Of a stretch of 64,000 nucleotides of DNA, positions 8,265-16,578 are shown in pieces. The stretch spans positions 1,116,001-1,180,000 of the forward strand of contig NZ_JABJQZ010000001.1 in the NCBI RefSeq assembly GCF_013155335.1, read 5' to 3'. The notes under the pieces were generated by a model. That model made no database searches and was not told the origin of the DNA. It worked only from the letters and a program-made list of their open reading frames with translations. This stretch comes from Nocardioides sp. zg-1230 (GTDB lineage: Bacteria; Actinomycetota; Actinomycetes; Propionibacteriales; Nocardioidaceae). A program made the position numbers and the translations under genes. Within the stretch, counting starts at the first letter, position 1, and each line of letters begins with the position of its first letter.

Positions 8265-8482
8265 GGTAGTCCAGTGACCTCTGGCTGCCGTGGGCGGTAG
8301 TCCAGTGACTTCTGGCTGCCGTGGGAGGTAGTCCAGTGGGGTGTGGTCGTCCTGTGCCGCATTTCCAGCCACTTCCCACTGGACTACCGAGGTGCCAGCC
8401 ACTACTCACTGGACTACCCCGCTCGGCGCGGCGGGCGGGTCGCCCGGACCGCCCCTCGACGACCGTTTCCCGGTGGACTACC
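8265..8482. repeat. Cluster of six 12-bp-core repeats, three direct then three inverted
   Basis: GGTAGTCCAGTG occurs at 8265-8276, 8296-8307 and 8327-8338, exactly 31 bp apart. Its reverse complement occurs at 8377-8388 and 8407-8418 (30 bp apart), and a decayed copy lies at 8471-8482. Similarity extends beyond the core: most copies continue into a TGGCTG element about 5 bp later. The two halves face each other, so a large cruciform or RNA hairpin is possible. The cluster fills much of the 381-bp menB / reductase divergent gap. Confidence 0.85.
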
Positions 8483-8527
8483 CCGAGCGGTGAGGAAGAT
8501 CGTCGCCGCCCGTGGTGTTGTGGCGGC

Positions 8528-8968
8528 ATGGCACTGACTGGAACGTACGTCCCGAGCAAGGCCGAGTGGGTCCGCAAGCAGGTGGCCGAGTACGAGGCCA
8601 GCGACGGCGAGAAGGCCAACACGCTGCCCAACACGAGCTACCCGATCGTCGTCATCACCTCGGTCGGCGCGAAGTCCGGGAACCTCCGCAAGAACCCGGT
8701 GATGCGGGTCGAGCGCGACGGGGCCTACCTCGCGGTCGCCTCGAAGGGCGGCGCGCCCGACAACCCGGAGTGGTACTACAACTTCGTCGCCCACCCCGAG
8801 GTCGAGCTGCAGGACGGGGCGGAGGCGCACGTCTACACCGCCCGCATCCTCGAGGGCGACGAGCGGGCCGACTGGTGGGAGCACGCCGTCGCGACCTGGC
8901 CGACGTACGCCTCCTACCAGGAGAAGACCGACCGGGAGATCCCGCTCTTCCTCCTCGAGCGCGCCTGA
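8528..8968 (+). CDS. F420-dependent nitroreductase/quinone reductase family protein
   Basis: 146 residues. It matches the Ddn family (PF04075): SVGAKSGNLRKNPVMRVERDGAY, then SKGGAPDNPEWYYNFVAHPEVEL, and a TWPTYASYQEKTDREIPLFLLER end. Such split beta-barrel proteins use reduced deazaflavin F420 to reduce quinones, nitro compounds or polyunsaturated substrates; some reduce menaquinone at the membrane. Its position opposite menB is suggestive but not proof. The ATG at 8528 lies 6 bp after a TGTTGT hexamer with no ribosome site, so it may be leaderless. Confidence 0.9.
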   Translation: MALTGTYVPSKAEWVRKQVAEYEASDGEKANTLPNTSYPIVVITSVGAKSGNLRKNPVMRVERDGAYLAVASKGGAPDNPEWYYNFVAHPEVELQDGAEAHVYTARILEGDERADWWEHAVATWPTYASYQEKTDREIPLFLLERA

Positions 8969-8970
8969 CG

Positions 8971-9150
8971 TCAGGTCGCCGGCTCGTCGAGCGCCGGCTC
9001 CTCCTCGTCCACGACCGCCTCCTCGTCGAGGTCCTCGTCGTGCACGACCGTCTCGGCGTCCGGGTCGAGGTGGGCCGGCGCCTCGGGCTCGAACGGCTCG
9101 GCCGCCTGCTCCAGCTCGTCGGGGATGTCGCTCCCTGCCTGGTCCGTCAT
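8971..9150 (-). CDS. Small very acidic protein, unknown function
   Basis: 59 residues, about a third Asp/Glu, with proline-rich and acidic clusters and no hydrophobic core, so probably disordered. A perfect AGGAGG sits just upstream of the ATG, which is the main reason to believe the gene is real. It is convergent with the F420-type reductase (stops 2 bp apart). No family recognised. Confidence 0.6.
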   Translation of the reverse strand: MTDQAGSDIPDELEQAAEPFEPEAPAHLDPDAETVVHDEDLDEEAVVDEEEPALDEPAT

Positions 9151-9271
9151 CACAACCTCCTGTCGTCGGGTGGGTCGAACGTACCCCCGCTCGCGCTGGC
9201 GTGATCGCACGGGCGGCGCCCCCGTCACGCCACCCTTCCCGCCGGGACGTCCCGGCCCCCACAATGACGCC

Positions 9272-10588
9272 GTGACGACCACGCTGCCGACCCGTTCGGC
9301 GTTCGACGAGCCCGTCGACAACCCGCCGGCACGCTGGGTCGGCGCACTGGTGCTGCTGAACCTCGGCGTGATGGCCGGGTGGTTCGGGCCGATCCAGGTC
9401 CTCCTGGCCCAGCAGGCCGACCGGATCGCGGCCGCCGAGCCCGGCGGGATGAGCAAGGAGGCGCTGCTCGCCGTCGTCCTCTTCAGCGGTGCCGCGGTGT
9501 CGCTGTTCGCCAACCCGGTGTGGGGCGCCTTCAGCGACCGTACGCGCTCGCGCCTGGGCCGCCGCGTGCCGTGGGTGCTGGGTGGCGTGGTGCTCGGCGC
9601 CGCCTCGCTGCTGCTGCTGTCCGTCGCCGAGAGCGCCGCCCTGATGGTGCTGGCCTGGTGCCTGGTCCAGCTCGCGCTCAACGCGGCGTGGGCCGGCGGC
9701 GTCGCGGCCGTGCCCGACCAGGTCCCCGTCGAGCGGCGGGGCCTCATCGGCGGGCTCGTCGCCATCGCCGGCACCGTCGGCGTGCTGCTCGGCATCAAGA
9801 TCGCGGAGGTGACCGGTTCGATCGCGCAGGGCTACCTCGTGATCGCGGTCGTGATGCTGCTGCTCTCGGTGCCGTACCTCGTCGGCTCGCGGGACCTCGC
9901 GCTGCCACCCGACCACCCGCTGGAGCCGACGGACTGGCGGCGGCTGCTCCGATCGTTCTGGGTCTCGCCGCGCGAGCACCCCGACTTCGCCTGGGCCTGG
10001 CTCACCCGGCTGCTGGTCAACCTGGGCAACTGGATCGCGCTCAACTACCTCTACTACTTCCTCACCGACGGGCTCGGCTTCGGCGACGACGACGCCACCG
10101 CGAAGCTGGGGACGCTCGTCCTCATCTACGGCGCGTGCACCGTCGCCACGACCGTCGTGGTCGGGCACTGGAGCGACCGCGTGGGCCGGCGCAAGGTCTT
10201 CGTGATCTGGTCCGGGGTGCTGATCGGGGCGAGCTCGCTCGTCCTCGGGTTGTGGCAGGACTGGCCGGGCGCGCTGCTGGCCGCCGTGGTGCTCGGTGCG
10301 GGGTTCGGCGTCTACCAGGCCGTCGACTTCGCGCTCATCACGCAGGTCCTGCCCGGGGCCGGTGACCGGGCCAAGGACCTCGGCGTCATCAACATCGCCT
10401 CCGCCCTGCCACAGGTGCTCGCCCCCGCCATCGCCGGCCTCATCCTCGTCGTCGTACGCGAGCTCGGCGGCTCCGTCGCCACGCAGGGGGAGGCCTGGTC
10501 GCTCGGCTACGGCGTCGTCTACTTCGTCGGCTTCGTGCTCTGCGTCCTCGGCTCGGTCTTCGTCACGCGCATCAAGTCGGTCGCCTGA
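9272..10588 (+). CDS. MFS transporter
   Basis: 438 residues from a GTG that lies 6 bp behind a CACAAT hexamer. About twelve hydrophobic helices are visible, with the MFS loop 2-3 motif GAFSDRTRSRLGRR, and a second copy WSDRVGRRKVF between helices 8 and 9. The EPVDNPPARWVGAL N-terminus and paired Asp-Arg loops resemble the sugar/SLC45-like or GPH carriers of actinomycetes, but the substrate cannot be told. It is monocistronic and followed by a long-arm inverted repeat. Confidence 0.9.
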   Translation: MTTTLPTRSAFDEPVDNPPARWVGALVLLNLGVMAGWFGPIQVLLAQQADRIAAAEPGGMSKEALLAVVLFSGAAVSLFANPVWGAFSDRTRSRLGRRVPWVLGGVVLGAASLLLLSVAESAALMVLAWCLVQLALNAAWAGGVAAVPDQVPVERRGLIGGLVAIAGTVGVLLGIKIAEVTGSIAQGYLVIAVVMLLLSVPYLVGSRDLALPPDHPLEPTDWRRLLRSFWVSPREHPDFAWAWLTRLLVNLGNWIALNYLYYFLTDGLGFGDDDATAKLGTLVLIYGACTVATTVVVGHWSDRVGRRKVFVIWSGVLIGASSLVLGLWQDWPGALLAAVVLGAGFGVYQAVDFALITQVLPGAGDRAKDLGVINIASALPQVLAPAIAGLILVVVRELGGSVATQGEAWSLGYGVVYFVGFVLCVLGSVFVTRIKSVA

Positions 10589-10607
10589 GCCCCCGGATCG
10601 CGCCCTT

Positions 10608-10657
10608 GAGCGGTGAGTGACGCAGGTCGGGCCTGGAACGTGTCTCACTCACCGCTC
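10608..10657. terminator. Long-arm inverted repeat, probable bidirectional terminator
   Basis: GAGCGGTGAGTGA at 10608-10620 pairs perfectly with TCACTCACCGCTC at 10645-10657 across a 24-base loop. It lies between the convergent MFS and ACT-domain genes. It lacks a U-run and has a larger loop than a typical intrinsic terminator, so a dispersed palindromic repeat is the alternative. Confidence 0.55.
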
Positions 10658-10682
10658 GGTCGGGGCGGCGGGAGCGGCAGCG

Positions 10683-11291
10683 TCAGTGGCTGATGGTCAT
10701 CGCGAGCCCGACAAGGTGCTCGAGACGCGCGAGCTCGGAGTCGAGGAACTCCGGGCCGCCGCGGCGACCGAGCAGCACGAGGTCGTCGCCGAAGGGAGCG
10801 GCGCACTCGACGTAGACCTCGTCGCCCGGGAGGCGGGTGGGCGCGGCGATCCGCTGGATGTCGTACGCCGACGGCGCGGCGTCGGTCGCATGGACGACGG
10901 TGGCGGCGACCCCGTCGGCGCCCGGCGTGACGCGGGCGGCCCAGTCGACGCGGAAGGCGACCGGCAGGAGGTCGACGAGGCGGTCGCGGGCCGAGGCGGG
11001 GTCCTCGGTGAGCGCTTCGACGACCTCGAGGTCGAGGAAGAGGTTGCCCCCGGCGGCGTAGCGGTTGATCCACAGCACGCTGACCCCGTCGAGCACGCTG
11101 CAGGCGGAGACGACCGAGTCGGGCATGACGCCCGGGACCATCTCGAGGAGCACGTCGTCGACGGCGAACCCGTCGCGCTTCTCCACGATCTCGATGGCCT
11201 CGATGTCGCCGCCGGCCTCACCGATCGCGCTCGCGACGCGACCCAGCGACCCGGGCACGTCCGGGAGCTCGACTCGCAGCAGGTAGGGCAT
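10683..11291 (-). CDS. ACT-domain protein
   Basis: 202 residues. The N-terminal 75 residues are an ACT domain (YLLRVELPDVPGSLGRVASAIGEAGGDIEAIEIVEK), normally a small-molecule (amino acid) sensor. The C-terminal half, with FGDDLVLLGRRGGPEFLDSELARLEHL, is typical of an actinobacterial stand-alone ACT family and could be a GAF-like module. It lies 36 bp downstream of recD, but a TAACCT box 6 bp before the ATG suggests its own leaderless promoter. The ligand and target are unknown. Confidence 0.75.
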   Translation of the reverse strand: MPYLLRVELPDVPGSLGRVASAIGEAGGDIEAIEIVEKRDGFAVDDVLLEMVPGVMPDSVVSACSVLDGVSVLWINRYAAGGNLFLDLEVVEALTEDPASARDRLVDLLPVAFRVDWAARVTPGADGVAATVVHATDAAPSAYDIQRIAAPTRLPGDEVYVECAAPFGDDLVLLGRRGGPEFLDSELARLEHLVGLAMTISH

Positions 11292-11327
11292 GCGAGGAGG
11301 TTATCGGTGATCTGTGTCGGCGGCGTT

Positions 11328-13148
11328 TCACCCGCGCGACGGCGGGACGCCGTCGGACGCGGGGCGGGCGGTGGCGCGGTCGGCGGCAGCGAGGCGGACG
11401 GCGAGCCCGCTCGCGCGCTGGGCCCGACGACCGATCGCCGCGCGGATCGCCGCCTCCGAGCCGACGACGCGCACCCGGGACCGGGCCCGGGTGACGGCGG
11501 TGTAGAAGAGCTCGCGCGACAGCAACCGGGAGTCCTCGTCGGGCAGCAGGACCGTGACCACGTCGGCCTGCGAGCCCTGGGACTTGTGGATCGTCATCGC
11601 GTGCATCGTCTCGACGTCGCCCAGCCGTGACGGGGCGAGGTCGCGCGGGCCGTCGCTGGCCGCGATGACGGCGCGCGGACCGGCCGGCGTCAGCACCATC
11701 ACCCCGCTGTCGCCGTTGTAGACACCGAGCTGGTGGTCGTTGGCGGTGACCAGCAGCGGGCGGCCGACGTAGGCGCGTTCGAAGAGGGGGTCGCCGGTCT
11801 CGGCGGTGAGCCAGTGCTCGATGCGACGATTCCAGTGGCGTACGCCGAAGGGACCGTCGCGGTGCGCACAGAGCAGGCGGTGCCGGTCGAGCGCGGCGAG
11901 CGCCCCGGGGACGTCGCCCCGCTCGGCCGCGTCGCGGACAGCCAGGGCCGCGTCGAGCGCGGTCGTCCGGATGCGCGAGGCCGGGTCGGCGTCGTCGACC
12001 CACTCGACCGCCTCGTGCCGTGCCGCGAGGACCTCGATGGCGCGGTCGGCGTCGCCGGTGCGGAGCGCCTCGGCGAGCGCGCCGATCTCGGGACCGAAGC
12101 GGTGGGTGGACTCCAGCGCCGCGACGGGTGAGTCGGAGCGGCCCTGGAAGCCGCGGACCACGTCGCTGAGCACGGCCCCGGCCTCGACCGACGACAGCTG
12201 GTGCGGGTCTCCGACCAGCACGAGCCGCGCGTCGGGGCGGACGGCCTCGAGCAGGCGCGCCATCTGGGTCAGGGACACCATCGACGACTCGTCGACGACG
12301 ACCACGTCGTGGGGCAGGCGGTTGCCGCGGTGGTGGCGGAACCGGGTGGAGTTGCCCGGGTCGGGCCGGAGCAGCCGGTGCAGCGTGGACGCGGTCACCC
12401 CGGCCAGTCGGAGGCGGTCGGCCTCCTCGAAGGCCTCGGCCTCCTGGTGCACCGCCTGCTGCAGGCGGGCGGCCGCCTTGCCGGTCGGCGCGGCGAGAGC
12501 GATGCGCAGACCCGCCGGGTGCTGGTCGAGGAGCCCGACCAGCAGGGAGGCGACCGCGGTCGTCTTGCCGGTGCCCGGACCGCCGGTGAGCACGGTGGTC
12601 CACTGGCCCGCCGCAGCCAGGCACGCCGCGACCTGCTCGTCGTACGACGGACGCTCCCGGCCGGCGGCGACGGCCGCCGCCTGCATCGCGGTGACCACGC
12701 GGTCCAGGGAGGCGCGCATGAGGTCGGGGTCGTGGTCGGGTGAGGTCGCGGCGCGGGCGAGCAGGTCGTCGACGACCTGGGTCTCCTGCGCGTGGTAGCG
12801 GTCGAGGTAGAGCAGGTCGTGGTGCCAGCGGACCAGCCCGGCCGCCACCAGCGGGCTCGCGGCCACGGCCGGTGCCCACTCGTCGGGTGAGGGCCACGGG
12901 AGGTCGGGTGGGTCGGCCACCGTCGCGAGGTCGACGCACACCGACCCGCCACGCACGGCCCGCACGGCGAGCGCCACGGCGAGCAGGACCCGCTCGTCGC
13001 CCTCCCGCCCGAGCCGGCCGAGGGCCGCGGCGACGTGGACGTCGGCACTGGTCAGCACGCCGGCCGCGTTGAAGGCGCCGAGCAGACCGGTCGCGCCCAG
13101 CGCGAGGCGGGCGTCGGTGGCGTCGATCGGTTCGAAGAGGTCACTCAT
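11328..13148 (-). CDS. recD: Exodeoxyribonuclease V subunit alpha (RecD helicase)
   Basis: 606 residues. SF1B helicase motifs: GGPGTGKTTAV Walker A, VVVDESSMVS Walker B, GDPHQLSSVEAG motif III and MTIHKSQGSQ near the C-terminus. RecD is the fast 5'-3' motor of RecBCD, which processes double-strand ends for recombination. A GTG at 13214 directly after the recB stop would add 22 residues of arginine/proline-rich sequence; I prefer the ATG at 13148, which has a GAGGGGA ribosome site. Third gene of the recC-recB-recD operon. Confidence 0.95.
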   Translation of the reverse strand: MSDLFEPIDATDARLALGATGLLGAFNAAGVLTSADVHVAAALGRLGREGDERVLLAVALAVRAVRGGSVCVDLATVADPPDLPWPSPDEWAPAVAASPLVAAGLVRWHHDLLYLDRYHAQETQVVDDLLARAATSPDHDPDLMRASLDRVVTAMQAAAVAAGRERPSYDEQVAACLAAAGQWTTVLTGGPGTGKTTAVASLLVGLLDQHPAGLRIALAAPTGKAAARLQQAVHQEAEAFEEADRLRLAGVTASTLHRLLRPDPGNSTRFRHHRGNRLPHDVVVVDESSMVSLTQMARLLEAVRPDARLVLVGDPHQLSSVEAGAVLSDVVRGFQGRSDSPVAALESTHRFGPEIGALAEALRTGDADRAIEVLAARHEAVEWVDDADPASRIRTTALDAALAVRDAAERGDVPGALAALDRHRLLCAHRDGPFGVRHWNRRIEHWLTAETGDPLFERAYVGRPLLVTANDHQLGVYNGDSGVMVLTPAGPRAVIAASDGPRDLAPSRLGDVETMHAMTIHKSQGSQADVVTVLLPDEDSRLLSRELFYTAVTRARSRVRVVGSEAAIRAAIGRRAQRASGLAVRLAAADRATARPASDGVPPSRG

Positions 13149-13214
13149 TGCGGGGTCCCCTCGGCGTTGTTCGGGGGAGCGGAGCGGAGGAGAGGAACGT
13201 CGTGGGGTGCTCAC

Positions 13215-16200
13215 TCACGGAGTCACTCCGTCGAGCAGGTCGGACAGCGCGGTCACCAGGGCGACGGGCGGCTCCCAGGAGAACACCCCGCAGGGCCTGC
13301 CGTCGACGAGCGGCGTGGCAGGCCCGCACATGCCGCGGAGGTAGAGGTAGAGCACGCCGCCGAGGTGCAGGTGCGGGTCGTAGTCGGGCAGGCGCCAGCG
13401 CAGGTAGCGGTGGAGCACGACGGTGTAGAGCAGCGCCTGGAGCGGGTAGTCGGAGTGGCCCATCGCCTCGTCGAGGACGTCGGGGCGGTAGTCCCACGCC
13501 GTGGCCGGCGCCGCGCGGTCGCCGAGCCAGTTGGTCTTGTAGTCGATGGTCACGTAGCAGGTGCGGCCCTCGACCGGCACCCGGACCACGACGTCGATCG
13601 ACCCGGTGAGGTAGCCCAGCAGCCGCTGCCCGGCGAGGTCCGCGTCGGACTCGAGGGTGTCGGCGAAGGCCAGCAGCGGGTCGCCGTCGGGGAGGTGCCG
13701 GCGGAGCAGCGGGGCGAGGTCGCCGAGCACGACCGAGGCAGCGTCGCGTGCCGACGTCAGGTCGCCACCGGCCAGCGGCACCTCGAAGTCGAGCTCGCGC
13801 AACCGGTCGGGGACGTGGATGTCGCGCAGGGTCAGCCCGCCGGCCAGCGGTCCGAGGGGGGAGTCGCAGACCGCGACGAGCGCGTCGGCGAGCGCGTCGG
13901 CGTCGACCTCGACCGCCCACCACGCGCGGTGCTCCTCGACCTGGGCCAGGAGCTCGGCCCGGAGGTCGGGCGCGGCCGGGTCGGCGTGCTCGAGGACCTC
14001 GTGGACGAGGGACCCGAACGCGGCACCGACCGGGAGGTCGGCCATCGGCGAGGGCACGGCCGTCAGGGCGAGATCGGGGTCGGGGACGGGTGCGTCGTCG
14101 AGCGGCTCGAGCTCCACGTCGTCGAGGTCGGGCGCGTCGTCGGGCTCGGAGAGCACCCGGTCGGGTGCGCCCGCGTGGGGTGCGCCGGCGGCGGAGAGCG
14201 CGGAGTAGGAGGTGCGGCGCCAGTTGGTGTCGACGTCGCGGTCGAAGGTGCGCACGGCCAGCGGAGGGAGGTCTCGCTGGATCGGGGTCGTGTCGACCGG
14301 TGCGAGGGCGGCGACCTCGGGTTGCGGACCGCCGGCCGTCCTCCAGCGACCGAGGATCTCGACGACCTCGTCGTCGCCGACGACCGGCTGCTCGTCGTTG
14401 ACCCGGGCGTGCCCCGGCGCGCGCCCGAACAGCATGCGGTGGAGTGGTGCGGAGGCGGTGTTGTTGGCGGTCGGGCAGTACCACGCGACGACCTGAGACT
14501 GGGCCCGGGTGAGGGCGACGTAGAGCAGCCGGAGCGACTCCCCGGCGTCCTCGTGCCGGCTCGCGGCGACGGCGGCGTCGCGCCAGCGGCTGGGTCCGCC
14601 GACGTCGCGGCAGCGCTCGCCGTCGGCGTCGTGGAAGAGCGGCACGTCCTCGTCGCGCACCCATCGGTCCCACAGGGTCGGGAGGTACACGACGGGGTAT
14701 TCCAGCCCCTTGCTGCCGTGGATCGTGACGAGCTGGACGGCGGCCGCGTCGGAGTCGAGCCGGCGGGTGCGCTCGGAGGCGACCTCGATCTTGTCGTCGG
14801 CCACCTGCGTGCGCAGCCAGCCGAGCAGCCCGACCACGCCGAGGCGCTCGCTGACGGTCACCTTGTGCAGCGCCTCGCCCACGTGGCGCAGGTCGGTCAG
14901 CGTGCGCTCGCCGCCGACGCGCCCGAGCACCCGGGCAGTGAGGCCGTCGAGCACCGCGCTCTCCAGCACCGCCGCGACCCCGCGCGTGGCGAAGACGTCG
15001 GCGAGGCGGCGTACGCGCTCGCTCAGCTCGTCGGTCGGGTCGGGGTCGGCCTGGAGGTCGTCGGCGCTGCGCCCGAAGAAGTCGGTCAGCGCCGCAGCGC
15101 GCACGCGGTCGGCGCGGTGGGGCTGCTCGAGCGCCTCGAGCAGGGTGAGCCACTGGGTGGCCGCGGCGGTCTTGAAGACGGACCCACCTGCGTTGAGCAC
15201 GGCGGGTACGCCGACCGCGGCGAGGGCGTCCTGCGCCGCGAGCAGGTCGGCCCGGCGGGCCGCGAGGACCGCGACGTCCCGGGGTTCGACCGGGCGCGCG
15301 TCGTCGCCCGCGCCGACCGTGGCGCCGCTGGTCAGCAGGCGCTTGACGTCGGCGGCGAGGTCGGTGAGGACGTGCTCGCGCCAGTCGCCGATGCGCGGGC
15401 GCCGCCGCCCCAGCTCCTCGTGGCGCACGACCCGCAGGCGGAACGGCGGTCCGGCGCCGTCGAGCCGGGGGGCGCCGTGGTGGGCGCTCACCGGATGCAC
15501 GGAGATGCGCTCGTCACCGAGGGCCGCACCCTCGACGAGCACGTGGAGGGCGTCGAGCAGCGGCTGGTCGGCACGCCAGTTGACGCCGAGCGTCTGCCGG
15601 GTCGTCGCCTGCTCGGCGGCGTCGAGGTAGGTGACGATGTCGCCGCCGCGGAAGGCGTAGATGGCCTGCTTGGGGTCGCCGATGAGCACCAGCGTGGCGA
15701 CGCCGTGGAACGCGCGCTCGAAGACCTGCCACTGCACGGGGTCGGTGTCCTGGAACTCGTCGATCAGCGCGACCTTCCACCGCTGGCGCATCCGCGCGCG
15801 GGCCGGCGCGTCATCGTCGGCGAGCGCGTCGGCGAGCTGGCCGAGGAGGTCGTCGTACGACAGCACGCCGAGGCGGCGCTTGCGCCGGTCGATCTCGTCG
15901 AGCACGTCGCACGCGAAGCGCACCCGGGCGGCGGCCCGGCCGTCCGGGTCCTCGGCGAGCGCCTCCTGCGGCGCGACCCGCGCCCGAGGGTCGCCGACCA
16001 CCGCGCGGGCGATGCCGATGGCCTCCTCCCGGCTCCACGCCGCCTGCTGCTCGCGGGCGAAGAGGTGGAGGTAGCGGTCGTCGGTGACCTCGGTGGTCAG
16101 CTGCTCGAGGTCCTCGACCAGCACGGCCCCGGTGTCGGTGTCGCCGGCGACGCCCAGGCTGCGCAGCACCAGCTGGCAGAACTGGTGGATGGTCGCGATG

Positions 16201-16577
16201 GTCGCGGCGTCGAACGACGTCAGCGCGTCGGTCAGCCGCCCGAGCCGGACGGCGCGCTCGGTCTCGTCGGCGTCGAGCAGCCAGTCGTGGAGGCGGTTGG
16301 CGGGGTCGGCGGTGGCGGGGTCGGCGAGCACGGCCGCGGCGTCGTCGAGCTGGCGGCGTACGCGGTCGCGCAGCTCCTGGCTCGCCGCGCGCGTGAAGGT
16401 GACGACGAGCATCTCCTCCAGGGTGGCGACGCCCTCGACGAGGTAGCGGGTGACCAGCGCGGCGATGGTCCAGGTCTTGCCGGTGCCGGCGCTCGCCTCG
16501 AGCAGCGTCGTGCCGGTGGGCAGGGGACCGCAGATGTCGAAGGTGTCCATCACGGGGGATGCGGGCAGGTCGGTCAC
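13215..16577 (-). CDS. recB: Exodeoxyribonuclease V subunit beta (RecB helicase-nuclease)
   Basis: 1120 residues. N-terminal UvrD-type helicase: LLEASAGTGKTWTI Walker A, ALIDEFQDTDPVQW Walker B, VTIHGSKGLEYPVV and LLYVALTRAQ late motifs. The C-terminal nuclease keeps its core, with LVHEVLEHAD and the VTIDYKTNWLG Asp-x-Lys motif, so both motor and nuclease activities should be intact. The GTG start lies one base after the recC stop; an internal ATG nine codons later is possible. Seen with recC upstream and recD downstream, the complete RecBCD enzyme is encoded. Confidence 0.96.
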   Translation of the reverse strand: MTDLPASPVMDTFDICGPLPTGTTLLEASAGTGKTWTIAALVTRYLVEGVATLEEMLVVTFTRAASQELRDRVRRQLDDAAAVLADPATADPANRLHDWLLDADETERAVRLGRLTDALTSFDAATIATIHQFCQLVLRSLGVAGDTDTGAVLVEDLEQLTTEVTDDRYLHLFAREQQAAWSREEAIGIARAVVGDPRARVAPQEALAEDPDGRAAARVRFACDVLDEIDRRKRRLGVLSYDDLLGQLADALADDDAPARARMRQRWKVALIDEFQDTDPVQWQVFERAFHGVATLVLIGDPKQAIYAFRGGDIVTYLDAAEQATTRQTLGVNWRADQPLLDALHVLVEGAALGDERISVHPVSAHHGAPRLDGAGPPFRLRVVRHEELGRRRPRIGDWREHVLTDLAADVKRLLTSGATVGAGDDARPVEPRDVAVLAARRADLLAAQDALAAVGVPAVLNAGGSVFKTAAATQWLTLLEALEQPHRADRVRAAALTDFFGRSADDLQADPDPTDELSERVRRLADVFATRGVAAVLESAVLDGLTARVLGRVGGERTLTDLRHVGEALHKVTVSERLGVVGLLGWLRTQVADDKIEVASERTRRLDSDAAAVQLVTIHGSKGLEYPVVYLPTLWDRWVRDEDVPLFHDADGERCRDVGGPSRWRDAAVAASRHEDAGESLRLLYVALTRAQSQVVAWYCPTANNTASAPLHRMLFGRAPGHARVNDEQPVVGDDEVVEILGRWRTAGGPQPEVAALAPVDTTPIQRDLPPLAVRTFDRDVDTNWRRTSYSALSAAGAPHAGAPDRVLSEPDDAPDLDDVELEPLDDAPVPDPDLALTAVPSPMADLPVGAAFGSLVHEVLEHADPAAPDLRAELLAQVEEHRAWWAVEVDADALADALVAVCDSPLGPLAGGLTLRDIHVPDRLRELDFEVPLAGGDLTSARDAASVVLGDLAPLLRRHLPDGDPLLAFADTLESDADLAGQRLLGYLTGSIDVVVRVPVEGRTCYVTIDYKTNWLGDRAAPATAWDYRPDVLDEAMGHSDYPLQALLYTVVLHRYLRWRLPDYDPHLHLGGVLYLYLRGMCGPATPLVDGRPCGVFSWEPPVALVTALSDLLDGVTP

Positions 16578-16578
16578 G

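Noticed and set aside
8265..8482. CRISPR array
   Set aside because: Repeats are 31 bp apart with similar rather than unique intervening sequence, half are inverted, and no cas gene is present.
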